In this document: one piece after another, positions 51,291 through 60,374 of the stretch | Position numbering within the stretch: position 1 is the first letter of the stretch | Layout of the letters: every line of letters begins with the position of its first letter | Source: Pontibacillus litoralis JSM 072002 | Lineage (GTDB): Bacteria; Bacillota; Bacilli; Bacillales; BH030062 | DNA: 64,000 nt | Direction: 5' to 3' | NCBI RefSeq assembly: GCF_000775615.1 | Contig: NZ_AVPG01000003.1 | Location: 62,001-126,000 of the forward strand | The notes under the pieces: generated by a model | What the model was told of the DNA's origin: nothing | The model's database searches: none | The model's input: only the letters and a program-made list of their open reading frames with translations | Translations under genes and position numbers: made by a program

Positions 51291-53179
51291 TATTCATTCT
51301 CCCCCTCATTTGTAGTCTCTTTCTTTTTTTTCTGATACAATGCTCTACGCTGACTATAAAAACCTAATAAATATTTTCCGGAAAGTGGTTTATTGTTGAA
51401 GTCTTCTATTTCAAATCTAGAAGCCACTTCATCAATTAATTTTGATAAATCCAGTGCTTTAGTCCCTAACCTTGCTTGGTACGGCTGCAAACTAGCTTGT
51501 AACGTAGTCCAAGTTCTCTCAGGGTGTTTCGCAAACGAGTTCATGTATCGAATTGCGTTTGTGGCACGTGTTTCTTCTGGTCCAAGCGCTCTTCTTTCTA
51601 GAACATCTGCTATTGCCAACAACCGTCCAAACAAGTAGTCACGGTTATTAATATCATCATTTAACGCCACACCATATCCCTCCCTCTTATTAATCAATGC
51701 ACATGTAATGCTAAGTGTTTTCTCCCATTCCCACTTGTCCATCGATACTGGATTCGATGTACGATAAAAACAATTTCTTTCAATATCCTGTGGAATTTTA
51801 CGCCCATCAATAATGCAACTATACATCCGGGTCATTAACTCCTTTTGAAGCTTTTCGTTTGCTTTAGATCCATATGCCGCAAACGCAATATCCTTCGTTG
51901 CGGGAGTTCCGTAAAAGGAAACATATTTGTTATCTTCATTTTTACGATAACGATGCACCCATACACAGGTTTGATGCCATTCGTTTAATCGCTTTAAGTA
52001 AAGTTCTTTATTCATATTCCGGTAATATAGCACTGCTAATCGTCCTGTAGTGGCTGAATCTAAAACTAAAATATTGACTTTGGAGTGCGTAGATAGATCA
52101 TTTCTATATCCATCCATTGCCTTTGATATCTCATTAGCATAGTTTTCAAGCGTATTCGATTTTATCTCTTGTTCACTTAAATCTACAGGAAAAAAAGAAA
52201 AAGTATCTTCATGCAAATCCGGGACGTCCTCTTTATCATTTCCCCAAATAAGGAAAACTCGCTGATCTATCATTCTTCCTTGACGATGAATAAGCCATTT
52301 CAATGCATTATGAGCTTTTTGAGAAACTTCATAGCTAATCGATACAGCTTCACCACTTTTATCAAAGCGACCTCTATAAGTGAATCCAGATGAATCATTT
52401 GAAGAAATTAACTTCGCTTTGTCCGCAGCATGCCTTATTTTGTTTGCATGCCTTTCCGTACTTGGTAAAACTTGACCAGATACGAAACAGATATCTGCAT
52501 CTTTAGCAGATTGATTATAAAATTGAATGAATGAATCATAAACGCTTTTGTCATTCCACACTTTATCTAACAATTTTGTAGGTGAATACACATTAAAACG
52601 AACGAAAGCGCTTTCCTGACCACCGGTAGCTACCCCGAATATTTCGGGTTTTTCACCGTGTATTTTTTCATAATTTTTATTCCATTTACTTATTAAGTTG
52701 CTAGCCTCGTCCAAAAAAAGTATTCCCTCATTCACCAAATCTTTAATAAGCTGCTTCTTATTAAGATATGTAAAAATACTTACTACCTTCTCATGACTAT
52801 AAGGAGAATGAACCCACTCTTCTAATTGTTGAATGTACGTTTCGTATTGTTCTTTTTTATCAGTAGCCCCACTATAAGCAACATAGTCTCCCGCTACATA
52901 ACTCAATTTATCATGCAATGGATAAGGGGCTACTTTCTTACCAGACCTACTTGCTGAAGACTCTGTACATGGGATAAGCGTACTTGCATGATTCTTATCT
53001 ATCACTCTAGCACTATGAAATTCGCCATCCTCCGTTATATCAACTTCAATATGAGCGTTTTGTGTAGTATGGGAAATCGGCAACAACGTATATTCTTGTC
53101 CGTTCCTTTTCTTTTCCACTTCTCCAATTCTATCTACATTAGAATTATACGTCTCATACAATTCATATAACCAACTCAT
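51290..53179 (-). CDS. cas8c: Cascade large subunit Cas8c (Csd1)
   Basis: 629-aa PAM-recognising large subunit of type I-C Cascade. Csd1-type stretches are ISHTTQNAHIEVDI near the N-terminus, GVATGGQESAFVRFNVYSP, ALKWLIHRQG and LGRLLAIADVLERRAL. In I-C an internal start in cas8c yields the small subunit Cas11c; a start within the last third is expected but I cannot point to it with confidence. It begins one base after the cas5c stop. Confidence 0.95.
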   Translation of the reverse strand: MSWLYELYETYNSNVDRIGEVEKKRNGQEYTLLPISHTTQNAHIEVDITEDGEFHSARVIDKNHASTLIPCTESSASRSGKKVAPYPLHDKLSYVAGDYVAYSGATDKKEQYETYIQQLEEWVHSPYSHEKVVSIFTYLNKKQLIKDLVNEGILFLDEASNLISKWNKNYEKIHGEKPEIFGVATGGQESAFVRFNVYSPTKLLDKVWNDKSVYDSFIQFYNQSAKDADICFVSGQVLPSTERHANKIRHAADKAKLISSNDSSGFTYRGRFDKSGEAVSISYEVSQKAHNALKWLIHRQGRMIDQRVFLIWGNDKEDVPDLHEDTFSFFPVDLSEQEIKSNTLENYANEISKAMDGYRNDLSTHSKVNILVLDSATTGRLAVLYYRNMNKELYLKRLNEWHQTCVWVHRYRKNEDNKYVSFYGTPATKDIAFAAYGSKANEKLQKELMTRMYSCIIDGRKIPQDIERNCFYRTSNPVSMDKWEWEKTLSITCALINKREGYGVALNDDINNRDYLFGRLLAIADVLERRALGPEETRATNAIRYMNSFAKHPERTWTTLQASLQPYQARLGTKALDLSKLIDEVASRFEIEDFNNKPLSGKYLLGFYSQRRALYQKKKKETTNEGENE

Positions 53180-53896
53180 CTACTTCACCTCCTCATCTAC
53201 TTTTCTAGAAAGGTCTTCTGCAGATTCTACATTCGAGTTGTCAAATAGCTTTGGTTTCATTTCCTTGATTTCTCGAACTTGATTACACTTTTCAGGTCGT
53301 ATAAACGTTATAATCCCATTTTTCATAATAGGTTGCCATAATCGAACTTCAAGTTGGTTGCGCCCTGTTTCATCAGGATAATTAATGCCATGAACCATCG
53401 TACCGAAATGAACTTCCGGAATACTATCATAAAAACCTATTCCTTCGTCAAAAGCACACGGTTCAACATACCCTTGACACTCTCTAGTCCCAAGAAAAAT
53501 GTCTCTTCTTCCTCCAGCTTTAACGGATCGTTTCAAGATATTGTAGTGCTTACCTTCATTGCGATCGAAAGCCATATCAGGTCGATTTAAATTAAATTCA
53601 AAGTGCCCTTTCACTTTATATACGACGTCTCTTAAATACGTATAGTTGGCTAACGTATTTCCACCACTATATTCAATAGGTCTAATTCCCTTAGACTCCA
53701 TTTGTATGGGATTCATAATACGCACTTCATCCACATAATTTATAATTGTAGGCTTCCAATATATGGAGTCCATAATCCCTTTTAAAGATTGGTATGTTGG
53801 AACTTGATACGTCATTTTTTCCCCACCAATTTTCGTAAGCGGATCTGTAAAAAGGGCATAATCTCCACGTACTTCAAATTCAATACTATTACGCAC
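53180..53896 (-). CDS. cas5c: crRNA-processing Cascade subunit Cas5c (Cas5d)
   Basis: 238 aa. In I-C this subunit replaces Cas6, cutting the pre-crRNA and holding its 5' handle. The canonical start [19 protein letters not shown] is followed by [20 protein letters not shown] (quoted in part). I use GTG at 53896, 7 nt after GGAGGGAG; an upstream in-frame start at 53917 lies at the predicted transcript start. First gene of the cas5c-8c-7-4-1-2 unit, with its own predicted promoter. Confidence 0.95.
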   Translation of the reverse strand: MRNSIEFEVRGDYALFTDPLTKIGGEKMTYQVPTYQSLKGIMDSIYWKPTIINYVDEVRIMNPIQMESKGIRPIEYSGGNTLANYTYLRDVVYKVKGHFEFNLNRPDMAFDRNEGKHYNILKRSVKAGGRRDIFLGTRECQGYVEPCAFDEGIGFYDSIPEVHFGTMVHGINYPDETGRNQLEVRLWQPIMKNGIITFIRPEKCNQVREIKEMKPKLFDNSNVESAEDLSRKVDEEVK

Positions 53897-53922
53897 TCTT
53901 CCACTCCCTCCCTGCATTTAAT

Positions 53923-53951
53923 ATATTATCCAATTATTTTAAGTTAGTCAA
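53923..53951 (-). promoter_or_regulatory. predicted promoter of cas5c-cas8c-cas7-cas4-cas1-cas2
   Basis: Minus-strand -35 TTGACT (53946-53951), 17-bp spacer, -10 TAATAT (53923-53928), start near 53917. The bases ATATATTG overlapping the -35 equal the first eight guide bases of the crRNA-like element at 54035. Confidence 0.5.
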
Positions 53952-53998
53952 TATATAATAAAACATTATATGAAAATGTTAATCTTTTTTTCATATGT

Positions 53999-54084
53999 TA
54001 TAATAGAAATTCGCTTGTTAGCGCGGATTGAAATATATATTGTTTTATTTGGGAACCTATCTTTACAATACAAGATAGGTTTTT
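53999..54084 (+). ncRNA. candidate solitary crRNA-like regulatory RNA inside the cas operon
   Basis: On the plus strand, opposite to cas3 and cas5c, the order is TATAAT (53999-54004), a shortened CRISPR-repeat-like stem-loop CGCT-TGTT-AGCG, then GCGCGGATTGAAAT (54021-54034). The last differs at one base from the repeat's 3' handle GCGTGGATTGAAAT. A 19-nt guide-like stretch (54035-54053) and an intrinsic terminator (54054-54084) follow. The layout is that of a mini-crRNA such as CreA/CreR-type regulators of cas genes. Expression, processing by Cas5c and function are inferred. The hairpin could also serve only as the cas3 terminator, and the -35 is weak (ATGTTA). Confidence 0.45.
54054..54084. 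terminator. hairpin terminator between cas3 and cas5c
   Basis: Ten-bp perfect stem AACCTATCTT/AAGATAGGTT with an 8-nt loop. On the plus strand it ends in TTTTT. On the minus strand the tail is CCCAAAT, so it is a better terminator for the plus strand than for cas3. Confidence 0.75.
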
Positions 54085-56506
54085 AAAATAATTCTATCCC
54101 AGACGAGCTTTCATTTTCGACATCTAAGCCAAACGTTTTATCGTACGCACTTTCTTTCAAAGCAAGTATTTTTCCGTCAAAATAGCTCACCAGCCCATTA
54201 CTGCGATTTAAATAATCTTTTTCAAAAGGATATAGGTTCACAGTATAATGTTGTGCTTTTTTCAGAAACGTTGATAACTCTTCAGTTCGGTAGTTGCCGT
54301 TAAGCTCCGCGATAATTTCTTTTCCTTCCCCATAAGGTACGAGCACAGATGTTGTCCGATCCTCAATTACTTGAAAATGTTCAGCAGCTGTGTAATAACT
54401 ATTCGTAATAAATATAGGTGGCCATTTTTTATACTTACTATAGTAATCCTTCACAAAGGATGATTTATGTTTAGGGGCCATTAACAACTCCGTCATTTCT
54501 TTCTTTAATTCAGGAATAAAATAATTTAGGTCTTGGGTGAAATCAGTATAGAATTCTTTAAAATAACGCTCCATAGCTTGATTCGACAAAACACTTCCCC
54601 CATGACTCGTTTCATCTTTAGACAAATCAACTAGAATTCTTTTGGAGATTTGTTTTCCAATCGCAATTTCTCTTAATCTTGTAAGGTTCTCTTGCTTATG
54701 ATCAATTACATACACTTGTTGAATGTCCTTCTCGCCATGTCTGTTGCAACGTCCTGCCGCTTGTGCAATAGAATCTAAACCGGCTAATGAACGAATAACA
54801 CAATCAAAACTGACATCTACTCCCGCTTCAATTAACTGCGTACTAATGCATATAATTTTGTTCCCTTGTTTCAAATGCTCTCGGACTTCACTCAAAATAG
54901 CATTTCTATGGGCAGCACACATAGTAGTACTTAAATGATAAATAGGTATATTATTTCGCATTTCTGTTAAGTATTGATACAACGCTCTAACTGTTTTCTT
55001 CGTGTTTAATATGACTAAAATGCTATTGAGTTCCTCGATCTTATCATTAACAAATTCAGCTAATGTACTGGTATCCATTGGTTGATTTGATGCCTTATCA
55101 ACAATTTCTACTCGCTTAAAAGCTTTCATTACCCGTTCTAAATGATTGATTATTTCACCGTCTGGATCCATTTCTAATTTATGCTCAACAAAATCTAAAG
55201 CAGGCTGAGTAGCAGTACATAAAAGGATGCTAGAATGACAATTGTCTTTGAGGAAGTTAATAGCTTGATTAAATAAAGAAACGCATTTAATAGGAACCTT
55301 TTGCACTTCATCAAAAACAATCACTGCATCACTAAGGTTATGCATTCTTCTAATACTTCTCGTCCCTTTACCATAGAAAGTATCTAGAAATTGAACCATC
55401 GTTGTAAATATGATTGGTGAATGCCAATTATCTTTAGCAAGTTTTAATTTTTGTTGTGTGCTCATTATTCCATCTTCATTTTCATCATCGTCATGCGTAT
55501 CCTCAATTACATTGGAATGATGCTCCAAAATATTCTCATCATCTTGTAAAATTTTACGTACTTCTTCTGCATTTTGTTCAATAATAGTTGTATATGGCAC
55601 AACATAAATAATTCTCTTTTTATTATGAAGTAAAGAATGTCTTAACGCATAACGTAAACTGGCTAACGTTTTCCCACCACCAGTTGGGATAGATAATGTA
55701 TATACACCTGAAGGATTTTCTGCGAAGTTGTCACATTGATTTGACATTTGAGATCGTAATTTGTTTATTGGATGTTCAGCAGATGGATGATTCTCAAATG
55801 ATTTAATTTTTGCAGTTAATCGACTATAATACACTTGGAATAATTCTTCATAGTTCACTCTTTCTTCTATAGAGTCTTCCTCAAATTGTCTAGTATTTGT
55901 CCGATCAGCATCAATCAATGCACTAAAAACGAATTTCGTGATAAACATTAATTGTTTTGAAATATCTTCCCTATTAATATGTCCTAATAAAGACACTATC
56001 TCTTCACATGCTTTATCTACGTACTTGTAAAACAAATCTTTCTCTATAACATTTTCAAAAAAATATGAAACAGTAGTATCGAAATCTATCAATTCTTTTT
56101 CAGATACTCTTATCAAATACTTCGAGTTTAATTCTGGGGTTATAAAATCTTGAAGGTAAGAGTGATGAGAAATTATAGCGTTTCCAACCACTTCCGCAAC
56201 AATCGCTCTGTTTGGGTTTATTTTTCCAGTGTGAAAAAAGTTGTAGAGCAGTTTACCTCCAGCAGTTGAATGATCTACGCTCCCTCTTTTTGGCGGATTA
56301 TCTGGATTACGAACAGCTTCTAATATGTATTCTTTGAATTCATTACCGCATTTTCCGAGGTCATGTAACATCCCAGCAAGACCTGCCAAATGTTTCATTC
56401 CTACTTTGTCACCATGCTGTTCGGCTAAATTTTTCACTTCCAACAAATGCTCTTTTACCGTCTGTATTTCTTGATCACTTTGGCGAATATGTGCAATGTA
56501 TTCCAA
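54083..56506 (-). CDS. cas3: CRISPR nuclease-helicase Cas3
   Basis: 807 aa. It degrades DNA marked by Cascade. The N-terminal HD nuclease is at residues ~10-215 (GMLHDLGKCG and VDHSTAGGKLL give the His-Asp ligands). The SF2 helicase follows: Walker A SIPTGGGKTLAS (~278), Walker B VIVFDEVQKVP, motif III LCTATQPALD, motif VI AQAAGRCNRHGEKD. The DExx box reads DEVQ, where DEVH/DEAH is more usual. The ATG has GGGAGG upstream. It is separated from cas5c by 186 bp. Confidence 0.97.
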   Translation of the reverse strand: MEYIAHIRQSDQEIQTVKEHLLEVKNLAEQHGDKVGMKHLAGLAGMLHDLGKCGNEFKEYILEAVRNPDNPPKRGSVDHSTAGGKLLYNFFHTGKINPNRAIVAEVVGNAIISHHSYLQDFITPELNSKYLIRVSEKELIDFDTTVSYFFENVIEKDLFYKYVDKACEEIVSLLGHINREDISKQLMFITKFVFSALIDADRTNTRQFEEDSIEERVNYEELFQVYYSRLTAKIKSFENHPSAEHPINKLRSQMSNQCDNFAENPSGVYTLSIPTGGGKTLASLRYALRHSLLHNKKRIIYVVPYTTIIEQNAEEVRKILQDDENILEHHSNVIEDTHDDDENEDGIMSTQQKLKLAKDNWHSPIIFTTMVQFLDTFYGKGTRSIRRMHNLSDAVIVFDEVQKVPIKCVSLFNQAINFLKDNCHSSILLCTATQPALDFVEHKLEMDPDGEIINHLERVMKAFKRVEIVDKASNQPMDTSTLAEFVNDKIEELNSILVILNTKKTVRALYQYLTEMRNNIPIYHLSTTMCAAHRNAILSEVREHLKQGNKIICISTQLIEAGVDVSFDCVIRSLAGLDSIAQAAGRCNRHGEKDIQQVYVIDHKQENLTRLREIAIGKQISKRILVDLSKDETSHGGSVLSNQAMERYFKEFYTDFTQDLNYFIPELKKEMTELLMAPKHKSSFVKDYYSKYKKWPPIFITNSYYTAAEHFQVIEDRTTSVLVPYGEGKEIIAELNGNYRTEELSTFLKKAQHYTVNLYPFEKDYLNRSNGLVSYFDGKILALKESAYDKTFGLDVENESSSGIELF

Positions 56507-56936
56507 TTGTCAAACCTCCCTAAAGAAGCTATACTAAAAACAAATCAATATACCTAAATATAACTGTTTTAAAAACTATCTCCACTATAACAATTATACT
56601 ATTTAATAGGTAAAAAGTATTGATGAACAGAATATTTTTACAAAGTTTACAAAAGGCATAGCTTGTTGTATAAATCATTCTCTTAAGACTACTGTATCAA
56701 AAATGGTGCACATATTTTTGTACACCCCCTAATTAAATTTATTAACAATGTAAAAACACTTTTTGAAGTGCGAATCCGAAGCTCACATGAAATCGCTAGA
56801 AGGTTCGCACCTGTTTTATCATAGTTTTAATACTAGATATCATGTATAATAGTAAATAAACACCAAATGAACCAACTTACTTGCGATTAATAATAGGATA
56901 TTTTGTTTTTTCTAGGGAAAACCTATATTTTTCGCT
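56507..56936 (+). promoter_or_regulatory. cas3 promoter region and leader of CRISPR array 2
   Basis: Four hundred thirty bp without a gene. A TATAAT on the minus strand (56593-56598) suits cas3. At 56768-56810 lies the 43-bp inverted-repeat element shared with the array-1 leader. A plus-strand TATAAT at 56845-56850 could start the pre-crRNA about 80 nt before the first repeat. The rest is AT-rich. Confidence 0.75.
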
Positions 56937-59569
56937 GTCGCACTCTATATGGGTGCGTGGATTGAAATCCATCTGTAAGTGGCGGTGGTTCCGGTGGTTC
57001 TATTGTCGCACTCTATATGGGTGCGTGGATTGAAATGTAATAGCAATCCTAATTTTGCGAATTATGTTAGGTCGCACTCTATATGGGTGCGTGGATTGAA
57101 ATAACAGGGGAAGGAGACAAACCGATCTCTGATAATATCGTCGCACTCTATATGGGTGCGTGGATTGAAATTCCATTATCCAAGTCCTCAATAAGCGCTT
57201 GCATGGTCGCACTCTATATGGGTGCGTGGATTGAAATTGTGACAGCTTTGTCACCTACCATTGTATACTTGTCGCACTCTATATGGGTGCGTGGATTGAA
57301 ATTTTGCTACGGATCACTACTACATTACGTCATCGAGTCGCACTCTATATGGGTGCGTGGATTGAAATTGCTTTGGTTCAGCAGGCGTAGGCTCTTCTTT
57401 AGGTCGCACTCTATATGGGTGCGTGGATTGAAATAAAGCTATATGCTCGGCTCCTACCACACCTCTCACGTCGCACTCTATATGGGTGCGTGGATTGAAA
57501 TATTTCCGCCTTTAGCGACTTGCTTACCCCATTTTTGCGTCGCACTCTATATGGGTGCGTGGATTGAAATAACTTTTAAACATTGGTCAAAAGGGCATCG
57601 TGTAACGGTCGCACTCTATATGGGTGCGTGGATTGAAATTTGCTTTTTTAGCACGCTCTAACGTGCTAAATGGTCGCACTCTATATGGGTGCGTGGATTG
57701 AAATTTAATCTTATACCATTCATTCCTCATTGTGTTTAGTCGCACTCTATATGGGTGCGTGGATTGAAATCTTTACTTTTTGGAGCATTTTTATAATTCC
57801 AATAGCGTCGCACTCTATATGGGTGCGTGGATTGAAATGACGCTCTCATTTAAAATGTAATCTAGTTGCATGTCGCACTCTATATGGGTGCGTGGATTGA
57901 AATCTTGGTTATAGACAACGGCAGTTAACTCCGTTTGTCGCACTCTATATGGGTGCGTGGATTGAAATCTCTCTATCAAGCACTTATGCCGTGCTTGATT
58001 GAAGTCGCACTCTATATGGGTGCGTGGATTGAAATTTTTGAGTTTTGTTCTAGCTTCTTTTGCGTTCTGTCGCACTCTATATGGGTGCGTGGATTGAAAT
58101 CTCTTGAGATTGAGCCAATTCTTGCATTGAGCCGGTCGCACTCTATATGGGTGCGTGGATTGAAATTTAAGCGATTTTAAAGTAGTTAACATGGAAACTG
58201 AACCGTCGCACTCTATATGGGTGCGTGGATTGAAATAACATCGACACCGCATTCTTTAAATCTTTTAAAGTCGCACTCTATATGGGTGCGTGGATTGAAA
58301 TCGTCAGTGTATATAAGCGTTTATCAGTCATATCCTTGTCGCACTCTATATGGGTGCGTGGATTGAAATGGGTATGTTCTATATATATCCTCAAGTAGTC
58401 GGGGTCGCACTCTATATGGGTGCGTGGATTGAAATTTTTAGGTTGTGATAAATGCCTCTTCTTGTGGCGTCGCACTCTATATGGGTGCGTGGATTGAAAT
58501 TATTTCTACGGTAGTGGATTTGACAAACCGTCAATAGTCGCACTCTATATGGGTGCGTGGATTGAAATGTGCATACTCAACGTCAACATCTTTTGACTTA
58601 CCTGTCGCACTCTATATGGGTGCGTGGATTGAAATCACCTCATAGTCTATCCTAGCCAGCTGGCTGTCCCGTCGCACTCTATATGGGTGCGTGGATTGAA
58701 ATATCCATTGTTTTAGCCATTATGATTCCTCCTCAGTCGCACTCTATATGGGTGCGTGGATTGAAATACAAATTTTGGCTCCACGTTTACGGAGGCTGGT
58801 GAGTGTCGCACTCTATATGGGTGCGTGGATTGAAATCTTTAATACAAAGAGTTTCCGTAATATCTTTAACGTCGCACTCTATATGGGTGCGTGGATTGAA
58901 ATCCGTAACCAAAGCCGGATTATCAATGTCTTTTTGAGTCGCACTCTATATGGGTGCGTGGATTGAAATCTGCCGTACATATCCCTACGGACAAACTAAC
59001 GGGGGGTCGCACTCTATATGGGTGCGTGGATTGAAATAACGTGTGAAACATTTTTAAAAAAAGAACAAAAAGTCGCACTCTATATGGGTGCGTGGATTGA
59101 AATTGCAATATAAAACGTAAATTTACGCCCTTCTCGCGTCGCACTCTATATGGGTGCGTGGATTGAAATCTCGATCCGTGGGTCAGCGATATTTTTAGCT
59201 GCGTTAAGTCGCACTCTATATGGGTGCGTGGATTGAAATTAATGTAGTATCAAGTCTTGCATACGGCGCAAAACGTCGCACTCTATATGGGTGCGTGGAT
59301 TGAAATATGGCACCGCGAGCATATTTCCAGCCCGCGGTAAGTCGCACTCTATATGGGTGCGTGGATTGAAATACAGCTTCGCTATGGGACTTGTCGTTTG
59401 ATAACGTCGCACTCTATATGGGTGCGTGGATTGAAATTTCGACCCATGGCTCTCCTTCGAATGTTTTGCCGGTCGCACTCTATATGGGTGCGTGGATTGA
59501 AATATCTAGTGTGGTTTCGAAAGTCTTAGAACCTAACGTCGCACTCTATATGGGTGCGTGGATTAGAAT
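56937..59569 (+). CRISPR. type I-C CRISPR array 2, 40 repeats / 39 spacers
   Basis: Thirty-two-bp repeats GTCGCACTC-TATAT-GGGTGCGTGGATTGAAAT, spacers 32-38 bp. The leader is on the left, and the last copy (59538-59569) is altered at the 3' end (GGATTAGAAT), marking the oldest end. It therefore runs rightward, divergent from cas3. The repeat differs from array 1 only at four loop positions. Reading frames within it are artefacts. Confidence 0.98.
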
Positions 59570-59683
59570 TTCACCTATACCTCATATATAACCAAAACTA
59601 TTACCGCCCCCATATGAGAGCATAAAGGAATTTATGTTCAATCATGTTTACAAATGGTAAGTCAGCAGTAAACATGCACACCC

Positions 59684-59714
59684 AAAAAGCCCTAACCAAA
59701 AAAGTTAGGGCTCT
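59684..59714. terminator. bidirectional intrinsic terminator
   Basis: Nine-bp perfect stem AGCCCTAAC/GTTAGGGCT with a 7-nt loop; T-run on the minus strand for ywbE. It may also end the array-2 transcript. Confidence 0.85.
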
Positions 59715-59734
59715 CGCTTAGTTACATTAAATAT

Positions 59735-59932
59735 TCAATCCTTCTCTATTTCCTTTACTCGCCCAACTATACCACCTTCAAGCATTACTTTAATGCCGTG
59801 CGGATGCTGTGAGGAGTTCGTCAATATTCTAGAAACAACGCCTTCTGTTAATTTACCGGTTCGTTGATCTTGCTTTTGTACGACCTTCACGTTCATGCCT
59901 GGCTTGATATTTTCTCGTTTTGTTCCTGTCAA
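59735..59932 (-). CDS. ywbE: YwbE-family protein
   Basis: 65-aa protein of the YwbE (DUF2196) family, function unknown. TGTKRENIKPGMNVKVVQKQ, DQRTGKLTEGVVSRILTNS and HPHGIKVMLEGGIVGRV cover nearly the entire length and match the family. The start is TTG at 59932, 8 nt after AAAGGAG; an ATG at 59974 would add 14 residues absent in relatives and has no ribosome binding site. Confidence 0.82.
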   Translation of the reverse strand: MTGTKRENIKPGMNVKVVQKQDQRTGKLTEGVVSRILTNSSQHPHGIKVMLEGGIVGRVKEIEKD

Positions 59933-60092
59933 TTTCAGTGCTCCTTTAAGTAGTATGTTATTTTCATTCACCATAACATAGCTCGCTTTTTTATCATCTA
60001 CTAATATGGAAAAGGGGAAAAATTATTCTCTCATTATAGCATTGAAGCCGTAAGATTATAAGTCACTCCTCCAAAACATACTAGGCATAATA

Positions 60093-60362
60093 TCAATGTC
60101 CGGCTTGCCAGGGCCTCGGAGCAGAGGGCACACGTTTCTTTGAATTGGGTAAATCGGTTCGGTTCACAACACGTGGCTCCATACCACGTTCCATTCTACT
60201 TTTCACTTTGTTATCCATTTGATTCGTCATGGGCGCCCTATAAACGCGTTTACTTAATTGATTGCATTTGGCGCATTCCGCTTCTTGATGACTTCCTCGC
60301 ATATGGTTATACCAAAGTGTAAATTCACCACAGTCTGGGCACAAAAATGTATAGCTTGGCAA
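60093..60362 (-). CDS. FmdB-type zinc-ribbon protein
   Basis: 89 aa. An N-terminal zinc ribbon with CPDCGE and CAKCNQ (residues 8-11 and 32-35) is followed by a basic, Pro-rich tail (KKRVPSAPRPWQAGH). This is the FmdB pattern. In methylotrophs FmdB accompanies formamidase and has been proposed to regulate it. Here it lies 12 bp after fmdA, so they form an operon. Whether it binds DNA or the enzyme is unknown. Confidence 0.78.
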   Translation of the reverse strand: MPSYTFLCPDCGEFTLWYNHMRGSHQEAECAKCNQLSKRVYRAPMTNQMDNKVKSRMERGMEPRVVNRTDLPNSKKRVPSAPRPWQAGH

Positions 60363-60374
60363 CTGGAAGCCTCC

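Noticed and set aside
53970-54086. A 38-codon hydrophobic reading frame (MKMLIFFSYVIIEIRLL...) on the plus strand across the crRNA-like element, reminiscent of small toxins
   Set aside because: No ribosome binding site, and it reads through the repeat-like hairpin and terminator stem. The predicted -10 lies inside it, so a transcript from there would lack its start.
57640-57672. Spacer hairpin as a copied intrinsic terminator
   Set aside because: The T-run precedes the stem on the plus strand and becomes an A-run after it on the minus strand, so it has the wrong polarity for a terminator.
57000-59591. Frames with VALYMGAWIEI or FQSTHPYRVR repeats on both strands
   Set aside because: Translations of CRISPR array 2.
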